Shown: positions 7,008-13,082 of the stretch, piece by piece
Numbering within the stretch: the stretch's first letter is position 1
Layout of the letters: the number at the start of each line of letters is the position of its first letter
DNA from: Christensenella sp. UBA1685
GTDB taxonomy: Bacteria; Bacillota; Clostridia; Christensenellales; CAG-138
Length of the DNA stretch: 15,082 nucleotides
NCBI GenBank assembly: GCA_002320595.1
Contig: DCKB01000046.1
Span: 1-15,082, forward strand
Direction of reading: 5' to 3'
Notes under the pieces: generated by a model
Database searches by the model: none
The model's input: the letters and a program-made list of their open reading frames with translations, nothing else
What the model was told of the DNA's origin: nothing
Position numbers and translations under genes: made by a program

Positions 7008-7865
7008 ATGGTTTATCTTTCGCGCTTCACCTTCCCCGATTCAGACCGGGAGTTCGATTTTTTTCTCGGCCAAAAGCGCACCTGCTATGATTCATTCTAC
7101 CCTTTTCAGGTGCTCTCCCGCCACGCGTTTCTGGAAATCGATTTTTCGCCCGTCACAATCCTTTATGGCGGAAATGGCTCAGGCAAAACGACCGCGCTCA
7201 ACATCATCGCGGAAAAGGTGGCCGCAGCGCGGGATTCCGCCTTCAACAAGTCCAACTTTTTTCCGGATTATCTCGCCCTATGCGGCGCCGGATTGGAAGA
7301 CCCGCCCGGCGGATGCCGCATCATCACAAGCGATGATGTGTTTGATTACATGCTCAACCTCCGCAGCCTGAACGAAGGGATAGACCACCGGCGGGATGAA
7401 CTGTTTCAGGAATACCTAAGCACAAAGTACTCCGAATTCCGCCTGGAGTCCATTGAAGATTACGAGAAACTCAAGCGGAACAACAACGCAAAGCGGCTCA
7501 CGCAATCGAAATTCGTGCGCAAGGAGCTGATGGACAACGTTCGGGAATATTCCAACGGGGAAAGCGCGTTCCGCTACTTTACGGAAAAGATTGGCGAGGA
7601 TGGGCTTTATCTCTTGGATGAGCCGGAAAACAGCCTCTCCCCCGCGCGGCAGGCAGAGCTCGTTGACTTTCTTTCGGATTCCGTGCGTTACTTTGGCTGC
7701 CAGCTCGTGATCGCCACGCACTCGCCGTTCATCCTCGCGTTCTGCGGTGCAAAAATTTACGATCTTGACGCCAACCCCGTGGATGTGAAGCGCTGGACGG
7801 AACTTGCCAATGTCCGCGCCTATTATGACTTTTTCAAAGCACACGAGCGGGAGTTCAAAGGATAA
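7008..7865 (+). CDS. AAA-family (ABC-like) ATPase of unknown role
   Basis: This 285-residue protein is a single nucleotide-binding domain resembling the COG3910/AAA_21 group of stand-alone ATPases. Walker A is GGNGSGKTT (54-62). An ABC-type signature equivalent YSNGES is at 181-186, Walker B is LYLLDEPENSLSP (200-212), and the switch histidine is in IATHSPF (H238). No membrane segment or DNA-binding domain is seen. The insert between Walker A and the signature (about 75-175) is charged and may form a short coiled or helical arm. The GGAGG site 6 bases before the ATG fixes the start. It is 50 bases after murC, in the same direction, and its stop lies only 12 bases from the stop of the convergent yfbR. 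Relatives occur as orphan genes and as parts of defence or repair pairs. No partner is visible here, so the function is left open. Confidence 0.88.
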   Translation: MVYLSRFTFPDSDREFDFFLGQKRTCYDSFYPFQVLSRHAFLEIDFSPVTILYGGNGSGKTTALNIIAEKVAAARDSAFNKSNFFPDYLALCGAGLEDPPGGCRIITSDDVFDYMLNLRSLNEGIDHRRDELFQEYLSTKYSEFRLESIEDYEKLKRNNNAKRLTQSKFVRKELMDNVREYSNGESAFRYFTEKIGEDGLYLLDEPENSLSPARQAELVDFLSDSVRYFGCQLVIATHSPFILAFCGAKIYDLDANPVDVKRWTELANVRAYYDFFKAHEREFKG

Positions 7866-7877
7866 TAAAGCCGTATC

Positions 7878-8468
7878 TTACAGCGTGCCCTGCAAATCGT
7901 CCAGCGTAAGGGAAAATGCGGGCAGGCAATGCACAAGGAAATATTGGAGTTCATCGCTTTGGATTGCGCCGATCTCCTTGCCGATTGCCGCATATGCATG
8001 CTGGAATTCCTGATTCCCGGCGTTGAGCTCATAAATACATTTGATGTAAGCGCAAAGCTTGTCCGCGCATTTGAGCAGCTTCTTTTCGCCGGGCGTCAGC
8101 TCCGAGGCATGCAGATAGGCGGCATAGTCCGCGCGGAGTTCCTGCGGCAGGTGGTTTTTCAGCTTGTCGGCAGCGCTTTTTTCAATTTGCTTGTAGATGG
8201 TTTTCATTTCATCGTTGTAGTACTTTACCGGCGTCGGCAGGTCGCCCGTGAGCACTTCGGGCGCATCGTGGAACAGCGCGCAGACCGCAAGCCTGTCGGC
8301 ATCATATTGCTTTTCAAAGCAGCGGTTTCCGATGGTTGCGAGAAAATGTACAAGAAACGCGCATTCCGCCGTGTGCTGCATCAAATCTTCCTGCTCCGTG
8401 TTGAACATCAGGCTCCACCGGTTGATATAGCGCATCCGGAAGATGAGCGGCAAAAAAGTATTGTCCAT
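7878..8468 (-). CDS. yfbR: 5'-deoxynucleotidase, YfbR type (HD domain)
   Basis: YfbR-type enzymes remove the phosphate from deoxyribonucleoside 5'-monophosphates and so control dNMP pools. The 196-residue protein aligns by eye with the E. coli enzyme (199 residues) with a one-residue offset. It has R17-W18 in INRWSLM, H32 in MQHTAE, the HD pair H67-D68 with E71 and D76 in HDAPEVLTGDLPTP, and the last metal ligand D136 in KCADKL. All expected metal and substrate residues are present, so it should be active and cytoplasmic. The start is supported by GGAGG 6 bases upstream. Its stop is 12 bases from the stop of the convergent AAA ATPase gene, with no terminator hairpin between them, so the transcripts probably overlap. 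Confidence 0.93.
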   Translation of the reverse strand: MDNTFLPLIFRMRYINRWSLMFNTEQEDLMQHTAECAFLVHFLATIGNRCFEKQYDADRLAVCALFHDAPEVLTGDLPTPVKYYNDEMKTIYKQIEKSAADKLKNHLPQELRADYAAYLHASELTPGEKKLLKCADKLCAYIKCIYELNAGNQEFQHAYAAIGKEIGAIQSDELQYFLVHCLPAFSLTLDDLQGTL

Positions 8469-8530
8469 GCGTTGCCTCCAAACCCGCCCTGTATCCGCAC
8501 GGCGGATTCCATTTGTTATTTGTTATCAAA

Positions 8531-8559
8531 AGGATACCAGAAAAGTGTGCAGGCCGCAA
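8531..8559 (-). promoter_or_regulatory. Candidate sigma-A promoter for yfbR
   Basis: On the minus strand TTGCGG (8559-8554) is followed after exactly 17 bases by TATCCT (8536-8531). This predicts a start near 8524 and a leader of about 55 bases. The match is moderate (3 of 6 and 4 of 6). Confidence 0.35.
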
Positions 8560-8606
8560 TGCGGGAAACACTATGGAAAACAGCAATGCATATAAACTGC
8601 ATAAAT

Positions 8607-8632
8607 CAGGCGCACGGCGGCACATGCGCCTG
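8607..8632 (-). terminator. Hairpin after the small gene 8809-8642, weak terminator candidate
   Basis: CAGGCGCA (8607-8614) and TGCGCCTG (8625-8632) can pair around a 10-base loop, ten bases after the small gene's stop on the minus strand. No good T-run follows, only GATTTATG, so termination is uncertain. Confidence 0.35.
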
Positions 8633-8641
8633 CATAAAGCG

Positions 8642-8809
8642 TTATTTCGTTTGTGCGGCCGCACGCGCCCGCGCCACGGCAATCAGCGCAAGCTGGTCGC
8701 CGATTACGGTATAAAGCGCTGCCGCTGCTTCCAGTTCATCGTCACAAAGGCCTTCTGCGATTTGCAGCGCAAGCGCCGCACCAAGCAATACGTATTCATC
8801 CGGTTGCAT
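8642..8809 (-). CDS. Small 55-residue protein, probably DUF6774-like
   Basis: A short minus-strand frame starts at ATG 8809 with a strong GAGGAGG site 9 bases upstream and ends at TAA 8642. It encodes MQPDEYVLLGAALALQIAEG, then about 35 further residues containing CDDELEAAAALYTVIGDQLA. From memory, this pattern (ALAxxIAEGxxxDELxxxxALYxxxGDxLAxIAxxRA) matches a small conserved clostridial protein family of unknown function annotated as DUF6774. The name is a recollection and was not searched. The protein is helical and weakly amphipathic, with no signal peptide. It is upstream of yfbR on the same strand but separated by 173 bases with a hairpin and a candidate promoter, so it is probably its own unit. 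It diverges from the CNNM pair, sharing the intergenic region 8810-8952. Confidence 0.75.
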   Translation of the reverse strand: MQPDEYVLLGAALALQIAEGLCDDELEAAAALYTVIGDQLALIAVARARAAAQTK

Positions 8810-8885
8810 AAGCGGTACCCTCCTCTTATAAAAGCATATGCATCCGGCAGGAAAAGCGCCTCCCGTGAACGGCGCCTCGGCAGAG

Positions 8886-8914
8886 TTGCAAAAGTTCAGG
8901 AAAAATCATATAAT
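8886..8914 (+). promoter_or_regulatory. Strong sigma-A promoter of the CNNM gene pair
   Basis: TTGCAA (8886-8891), a 17-base spacer and a perfect TATAAT (8909-8914) predict transcription from about 8921, giving a leader of about 32 bases. The leader is A/T-rich and carries AAAGGAG at 8934-8940. Confidence 0.8.
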
Positions 8915-8952
8915 GTTAAATAATATAAAATTTAAAGGAGCTGATCTCCACA

Positions 8953-9987
8953 ATGGAGGACGGAAGTCCAACAGGGTATTTCATATCCATTTTCCTTCTG
9001 ATTCTTGGCGGCGCATATTTTGCAGGGACTGAGATTGCGCTTGCATCCGTAAACCGCATCCGCATGATGAGCTATTCGGACAATGGTGATAAGCGGGCCA
9101 CGCGCGTTCTCTATATTCTGGAACATTTTGACAAGGCGCTTACAACGCTTCTGATCGGCAACAACATAATGCATATTGGCTGCGCAAGCATCGCTACGCT
9201 TATGGCAACGAAGCTATGGGGCGAAGGCGCAGTGGATGCGACCACGGTCGTGATTACGGTGGTCGTGTTTTTCGTGTCCGAAATGATCCCCAAGCGGTTT
9301 GCAAAGGCCTGCAACGAACGCTTTGCGCTCATGGTATCCGGCTCGCTGATCCTGCTGATGAAACTTTTCACGCCCGTTTCGTTCATATTCTCCAAACTGA
9401 GCGCATGGGTGAGCAAGCCCTTTAAAAAGGCGAAGGAAGAACCCACCGTTACGGAGGATGAATTGTACGACATCATGGAAACCGTTGCGGCGGAAGGCGC
9501 GCTTGATGAGGATACAACCGAGCTTGTGCAGAGCGCGCTGCAGTTTTCGGACACATTCGTGCGCGAAGTGCTCACCCCGTGGGAAAAGGTTGTTTTTCTG
9601 CCGGTGAACGCGCTGCATGCGGAGATTCTTTCCGTCATCCGGGATAACGCGCACTCGCGCCTGCCTGTAGTGGATGAGGAAGGGCACCCCATCGGCGTGC
9701 TGCTGATCCGGAAATATCTTAAGGCGCATATGCGCGGCGAAACGCCGGAACTCAGCATAATCATGGAAAGCGTGCACTTTGTGGATGCCGATATGCCCAT
9801 TGACGACCTGTTCCCTGTGATGAGCCAGAACAAAACGCACCTTTCCATCGTGCGCGACGCAGAGTGGAAAACGCTTGGCATCATCACCATGGAAGATATT
9901 CTCGAAGAACTCGTGGGTGAGATTTACGATGAGGACGACCATGAGGAGGACCATGCGGAAGCCGCTGAGCAGGGAGGAGCAGCCTGA
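8953..9987 (+). CDS. CNNM/CorC-type membrane protein lacking the C-terminal CorC_HlyC domain
   Basis: This is a 344-residue member of the CNNM (DUF21) family, whose characterised members move or sense Mg2+ at the cytoplasmic membrane. The N-terminal membrane domain (about 8-150) has three hydrophobic stretches and is followed by an acidic helix turn (TVTEDELYDIMETVAAEG, 165-182) and a CBS pair (about 205-322). It ends in a charged tail, where the usual CorC_HlyC domain is missing. Conserved core motifs are altered compared with its downstream neighbour: AGTE (24-27) for SGSE, GNNIMHIGCAS (69-79) for GNNFVNIASSS, and VSEMIPK (108-114) for FGEIVPK. Ribosome binding site spacing is long (12 bases), but no other in-frame start exists. 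Its TGA overlaps the ATG of the next gene, so the two are translationally coupled. Confidence 0.9.
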   Translation: MEDGSPTGYFISIFLLILGGAYFAGTEIALASVNRIRMMSYSDNGDKRATRVLYILEHFDKALTTLLIGNNIMHIGCASIATLMATKLWGEGAVDATTVVITVVVFFVSEMIPKRFAKACNERFALMVSGSLILLMKLFTPVSFIFSKLSAWVSKPFKKAKEEPTVTEDELYDIMETVAAEGALDEDTTELVQSALQFSDTFVREVLTPWEKVVFLPVNALHAEILSVIRDNAHSRLPVVDEEGHPIGVLLIRKYLKAHMRGETPELSIIMESVHFVDADMPIDDLFPVMSQNKTHLSIVRDAEWKTLGIITMEDILEELVGEIYDEDDHEEDHAEAAEQGGAA

Positions 9988-11246
9988 TGCAGTATTTCCT
10001 GATTGTAATCCTGATCGCGCTTTCCGCATTCTTTTCCGGTTCGGAGATTAGCTATGCGTCCCTGAACGGGATGCGCATGAAAAACGCCGCCGAAAACGGC
10101 GGGCCTGCCGCAAAAGCGGCTTATCGCATCTATCAGGCCTATGATTCCGCGCTTGTTACGATCCTGATCGGCAACAACTTTGTGAACATCGCCTCCTCAT
10201 CGGTAGCAACGGTGATCGCGCTCTCCCTGATGGGAGATGAAGGCGCGCTGGTTGCAACGGCGGTGATGACGGTGCTGATCCTCACCTTTGGTGAAATCGT
10301 GCCGAAAATCGTGGCTGTGCAGGTGGCGGAAGGGTTTGCAAAGGTTGTTGCACTGCCCCTTCGGGCGATGATGATCGTCACAAAGCCCATCGTATGGGTA
10401 TTCAACAGGCTTCTGATGTTGCTTGACCGCCTCTGGGCCGGCCTGAGCGAAAGCGGGCCTTCCGTGACGGAGGATGACCTTGAAACCATCCTTGAAACCG
10501 TAGAGGACGAAGGCGTGATCGACGAAGACCGCGCGGAGCTTCTGCAGAGCGCGCTCGACTTTGGCGATGTGCTCGCCTACGAGGTCATCACGCCGCGCGT
10601 GGATATGCTTGCCGTCGACATTGAGGACCCGTGGGACGAGGTGCTTGAAACAGCATACGATTCCCCGTTTTCCCGCATCCCGGTCTATGCGGACAGCATC
10701 GACAACATCATCGGCATCCTGCACCTGAACCATTTTTTCAAGGAGCTGGTGGACCGGCCGCAGTTTGACCTGCGCTCGATCCTCATGCCGGTAAACTTCG
10801 TGCATAAAACCATGCCGCTTGACGATGTGCTTGCCGTCATGAAAACGCGCCAATGCCACATGGTCATTGTGACGGACGAATACGGCGGCACGATGGGCTG
10901 TTTGACCATGGAGGATGTGCTGGAGCAGCTTGTGGGCGATATCTGGGATGAATCGGATGAGATCGTGGACGAATTTGTGCAAACCGGCGACGACTCCTAC
11001 GAAGCCGACGGCAACATGCGCATTTATGATTTCTTTGAAGAACTGGACATCGACGACCGGGATTTCGACGATGACAATGCCACCCTTGGCGGTTGGGCCA
11101 TCGAAATGCTTGGCGATTATCCAAAGGTTGGGGACAGTTTCGATTACAAAAACCTGACCATTACGGTGAAAAAGCTCCAAAACCTCCGCGTCACGCGCCT
11201 TGCGGTGCAGGTGCGCCCGCTCCCCCCGGAGGAAGAGGAGGAATAA
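9987..11246 (+). CDS. CNNM/CorC-type transporter or sensor (hemolysin family), full-length
   Basis: The 419-residue protein has the complete family layout. The CNNM/DUF21 membrane domain (about 1-150) carries the conserved SGSE (17-20), GNNFVNIASSS (62-72) and FGEIVPK (101-107) motifs. It is followed by the acidic helical linker (TEDDLETILETVEDEG), a CBS pair (about 200-320, with ITPRVDM and CLTMEDVLEQLVGDI), and the C-terminal CorC_HlyC domain (about 330-412). A poly-Glu tail ends the protein. In this family the CBS pair binds nucleotides and gates cation, mainly Mg2+, movement. The old name hemolysin is misleading. The start is fixed by the TGATG overlap with the preceding gene. It shares 8886-8914 as promoter and is followed by the repeat array with its terminator. 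Confidence 0.95.
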   Translation: MQYFLIVILIALSAFFSGSEISYASLNGMRMKNAAENGGPAAKAAYRIYQAYDSALVTILIGNNFVNIASSSVATVIALSLMGDEGALVATAVMTVLILTFGEIVPKIVAVQVAEGFAKVVALPLRAMMIVTKPIVWVFNRLLMLLDRLWAGLSESGPSVTEDDLETILETVEDEGVIDEDRAELLQSALDFGDVLAYEVITPRVDMLAVDIEDPWDEVLETAYDSPFSRIPVYADSIDNIIGILHLNHFFKELVDRPQFDLRSILMPVNFVHKTMPLDDVLAVMKTRQCHMVIVTDEYGGTMGCLTMEDVLEQLVGDIWDESDEIVDEFVQTGDDSYEADGNMRIYDFFEELDIDDRDFDDDNATLGGWAIEMLGDYPKVGDSFDYKNLTITVKKLQNLRVTRLAVQVRPLPPEEEEE

Positions 11247-11260
11247 AAACGGCTGCAGGC

Positions 11261-11317
11261 GACGGAGGATTGCCTTATTTCTGCGAAGGGTTGCGGGGTA
11301 CGGCAATCCCCCGTCAG
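11261..11317. repeat. Repeat ends facing each other across a 27-base linker (copy A)
   Basis: GACGGAGGATTGCC (11261-11274) and GGCAATCCCCCGTC (11302-11315) are inverted copies (13 of 14 bases) separated by a 27-base linker (11275-11301). The linker recurs at 11454-11480 with 20 of 27 identical bases. Most of the 11247-11560 gap consists of such units. Confidence 0.75.
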
Positions 11318-11363
11318 GATGTGTTGTTACGACAATCCTCCGTCAGCGGCTTTGCCGCTGCCA

Positions 11364-11387
11364 CCCCCTTTCCAAAGGGGGCTTTTT
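11364..11387 (+). terminator. Rho-independent terminator after the CNNM pair, inside the repeat element
   Basis: CCCCCTTT (11364-11371) pairs with AAAGGGGG (11374-11381) around CC and is followed by CTTTTT. It lies 118 bases after the stop at 11246 and probably ends that transcript. Confidence 0.75.
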
Positions 11388-11401
11388 GGTATGTTTTAAC
11401 C

Positions 11402-11425
11402 AAAAGGCTCCTTTGGCAAAGGAGC
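11402..11425 (-). terminator. Mirror terminator for minus-strand transcripts
   Basis: On the minus strand GCTCCTTT (11425-11418) pairs with AAAGGAGC (11414-11407) around a 3-base loop and is followed by CTTTTGG. It can end transcription of the Crp/Fnr-family gene, whose stop is at 11561. Confidence 0.6.
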
Positions 11426-11453
11426 TGTCCGCGCAAGCGGTCTGAGGCTTGTC

Positions 11454-11509
11454 TTATTTTCGTAAAGGGCTGCGGGTTATGGCAATCCCCGTCAGCACCT
11501 TCGGTGCTG
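11454..11509. repeat. Second linker copy plus the start of a third repeat unit (copy B)
   Basis: The 27-base linker (11454-11480) is followed by GGCAATCCCCGTCAG (11481-11495) and a hairpin CAGCACC-TTC-GGTGCTG (11493-11509). Compared with the hairpin at 11344-11360, both stem strands have changed together so that pairing is kept. After 11510 the similarity to the full unit is lost. Positions 11510-11560 hold nothing I can name. Confidence 0.7.
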
Positions 11510-11560
11510 CTTCTCAGTGCACAATGGTCGCGCCGCGTTGCCGCTGGAGCCGCTTTTTTG

Positions 11561-12223
11561 CTACTCCTGCGTTTTCAGGGAAAACGCGTTCTTCCGGAAT
11601 TCGATCAATCCATCCCGCTGCATTTTGCCAAGCTCTGCGGAAAGGGCGCTGCGCTCCACGCAAAGGTAATCCGCGAGCTGCTGGCGGGAAAACGGGATTT
11701 GAAAGCTGCGCTTCCCCCGGCGGATGGATTCCGCCGAAAGATAGGAAAGCACCCTGCCCCGGATGGTTTTTGGCGCAGTGTGAGTAATCTTTTGCGCCAA
11801 GCGGAGATTCTTTTGCGCAACGCATGCAAGAAGGTTGCGGATGAGCTGCGCATGAAACGCACAGGCCGAAGGGCAGATGTGCAGGATGCGGGAAACGCTG
11901 AGCAAAAGCACGCTGCTTTCCTGCGCGGCGACAGCGTTCACCAGCGAAACCGCGCCGGGCACGGCAGCATAGGCCTCCGAGAACAGCTCCCCCGGGCCGA
12001 TGCGCGAAAAAATACTTTGATTTCCCCAGAGATCGTCCTGCACGATGTGCACCTCCCCGGAAAGCAGCAGCCCTGCGGCCGGAACAGCTTCGCCCTGACG
12101 GCAGATCAGCGCGCCCTTTGGGTAGCGCCGTTCCACTGCCTGAAGGCAATGCAGCATGGCGGCCGCTTCTTCCGGCGAAATTCCGCGGAACAAATCGCTT
12201 TGCGCGATCAGCTTATCATTCAT
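11561..12223 (-). CDS. Crp/Fnr-family transcriptional regulator
   Basis: The 220-residue protein has the Crp layout: an N-terminal cyclic-nucleotide-binding-type beta roll (about 8-115, with KGALICRQGEAV and GELFSEAY), a long dimer helix (about 118-150), and a C-terminal winged helix-turn-helix (about 176-210, FSRQQLADYLCVERSALSAE). The cysteines are scattered and do not form the N-terminal CxxCxxC cluster of classical Fnr, so the effector is not obvious. Key DNA-contact positions of E. coli Crp (R180, E181, R185) are replaced here by S192, A193 and E197. The operator should therefore differ from TGTGA, in line with the TGTTG half-sites found upstream. The ATG at 12223 has GAGGA 5-6 bases upstream. 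The open frame to 12334 runs over the operator and is not favoured. It is divergent from the 4Fe-4S protein, its likely target. Such pairs in anaerobes are often linked to hcp or nitrosative stress, but no hcp is present in this window. Confidence 0.93.
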   Translation of the reverse strand: MNDKLIAQSDLFRGISPEEAAAMLHCLQAVERRYPKGALICRQGEAVPAAGLLLSGEVHIVQDDLWGNQSIFSRIGPGELFSEAYAAVPGAVSLVNAVAAQESSVLLLSVSRILHICPSACAFHAQLIRNLLACVAQKNLRLAQKITHTAPKTIRGRVLSYLSAESIRRGKRSFQIPFSRQQLADYLCVERSALSAELGKMQRDGLIEFRKNAFSLKTQE

Positions 12224-12236
12224 AATTTCCTCATTT

Positions 12237-12252
12237 TGTTGGAGAGACAACA
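12237..12252. promoter_or_regulatory. Predicted Crp/Fnr-type operator TGTTG-N6-CAACA
   Basis: TGTTG (12237-12241) and CAACA (12248-12252) form a perfect inverted repeat around six bases, the half-site spacing of Crp/Fnr proteins. The symmetry extends to 9-base arms with one mismatch (12233-12256). It lies between the regulator gene and the Fe-S gene. Its centre (12244.5) is 41.5 bases upstream of the start predicted from the TATGAT at 12274-12279. Position near the regulator's own start (14 bases upstream of the ATG) also suggests autorepression. Confidence 0.65.
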
Positions 12253-12273
12253 TAATTTTAATTGACAGTATAG

Positions 12274-12279
12274 TATGAT
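12274..12279 (+). promoter_or_regulatory. Candidate -10 of the Fe-S protein gene
   Basis: TATGAT matches the -10 consensus at five of six positions and predicts +1 at 12286, 32 bases before the ATG. The -35 position holds CATAAT, overlapping the end of the operator, as expected for an activator-dependent promoter. A perfect TTGACA at 12262-12267 is nearby but has no acceptable -10 at 16-18 bases. Confidence 0.55.
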
Positions 12280-12317
12280 GCAGGTACGGAGTCAAGAAGA
12301 AGAAGGAGGAACACGAT

Positions 12318-13031
12318 ATGATTCGCAGGGTCATTCAGATTGATGAAGAAAAATGCAACGGCTGCGGCGCATGCGCGGCAGCATGCCATGAAGGCGCAAT
12401 CGCCATGGTAGGTGGGAAAGCGCAGCTCATGCGCGACGATTACTGTGACGGGCTTGGCGATTGCCTGCCCGCTTGCCCCACAGGGGCGATCACCTTTGTG
12501 GAGCGGGAAGCTGCGGCGTATGACGAGGCAGCCGTGCTGAAAAACAAACAGGAAAAGATGCAGGGCGACGGGAAAACGCTGCCTTGCGGCTGCCCTGGCA
12601 CACAGGCAAAGGCGATTGTGCGCGGCACGGCAGAGCCGGAGGCATGCAGCGCAGCGCCCATGGTGTCGGAACTGCGGCAGTGGCCGGTGCAGATCAAGCT
12701 CGTTCCGGTCAATGCACCGTATTTTGAGGATGTGCACCTGCTCGTTGCGGCAGACTGCACCGCATATGCCTACGCCGCCTTCCATCGCGACTTCGTGCGC
12801 GGGCGGACCACGCTTGTGGGGTGCCCGAAGCTCGACAGTGTGGATTACAGCGAAAAGCTGACGGAAATCCTTCGCAATAACAACATCAAGAGCGTAAAGG
12901 TTGTCCGCATGGAAGTGCCCTGCTGCGGCGGCATTGAAAACGCAGTAAAGTCCGCGCTGCAGGCGAGCGGAAAATTCATTCCCTGGCAGGTGGTAACGGT
13001 TTCCACGGACGGAAGGATTCTTGAGGACTAA
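12318..13031 (+). CDS. 4Fe-4S dicluster ferredoxin-like protein with an extra C-terminal cysteine domain
   Basis: The 237-residue protein begins with a two-cluster ferredoxin domain. Cluster I ligands are C13, C16, C19 and C23 (CNGCGACAAAC). The second set reads CDGLGDCLPACP (43-54), with L46 where the second cysteine would be. From memory, the same CDGLGDCLPACP form recurs in homologues, so it is probably a family trait. The rest (about 85-237) is not ferredoxin and carries further cysteines in PCGCPG (89-94), ADCTAY (C147), VGCPKLD (C169) and PCCGG (C202-C203), which could hold another metal site. No signal peptide is seen, so it should be a cytoplasmic electron carrier or Fe-S sensor. The ATG follows GGAGG at 8 bases. 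It is divergent from the Crp/Fnr regulator, under a predicted class II promoter, and ends at the terminator 13045-13074. The partner enzyme is unknown. Confidence 0.88.
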   Translation: MIRRVIQIDEEKCNGCGACAAACHEGAIAMVGGKAQLMRDDYCDGLGDCLPACPTGAITFVEREAAAYDEAAVLKNKQEKMQGDGKTLPCGCPGTQAKAIVRGTAEPEACSAAPMVSELRQWPVQIKLVPVNAPYFEDVHLLVAADCTAYAYAAFHRDFVRGRTTLVGCPKLDSVDYSEKLTEILRNNNIKSVKVVRMEVPCCGGIENAVKSALQASGKFIPWQVVTVSTDGRILED

Positions 13032-13044
13032 ATTCGCTTGTGCG

Positions 13045-13074
13045 AAACGGGCGCACCCGCGGGTGCGCCCGTTT
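13045..13074. terminator. Bidirectional terminator, perfect 30-base palindrome
   Basis: AAACGGGCGCACCC (13045-13058) and its exact complement (13061-13074) surround GC, so the whole 30 bases are symmetric. It lies 14 bases after the Fe-S gene and 9 bases after the convergent FAD dehydrogenase gene, serving both. T-rich sequence follows on the + strand. The stem core GGGCGCAC/GTGCGCCC is shared with the terminator at 1784-1808. Confidence 0.85.
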
Positions 13075-13082
13075 CCATTTCT

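Larger units (their letters stand above)
11331..11453. repeat. 123-base palindromic MITE/REP-like element
   Basis: The element has imperfect terminal inverted repeats: GACAATCCTCCGTCAG on the left, and on the right, read in complement, GACAAGCCTCAGACCG (12 of 16 identical). Inside are four hairpins in mirror order: CAGCGGC-TTT-GCCGCTG (11344-11360), CCCCCTTT/AAAGGGGG (11364-11381), GCTCCTTT/AAAGGAGC (11407-11425) and CCGC-GCAA-GCGG (11429-11440). It encodes no protein. The layout resembles small non-autonomous palindromic repeats common in Clostridia. A matching transposase is not in the window. Confidence 0.7.

Noticed and set aside
10197..11306. 369-codon minus-strand frame
   Set aside because: It is antisense to the canonical CNNM gene with no protein features of its own.
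11093..12265. 390-codon + strand frame
   Set aside because: It runs through the end of a CNNM gene, the repeat array and the antisense of the Crp/Fnr gene, so it cannot be one protein.
12262..12290. TTGACA at 12262-12267 as the main -35 of the Fe-S gene
   Set aside because: At 17 bases the -10 would be TACGGA (two of six), and no better hexamer occurs at 16 or 18. The TATGAT with the operator at -41.5 fits better, but the perfect hexamer keeps some doubt.
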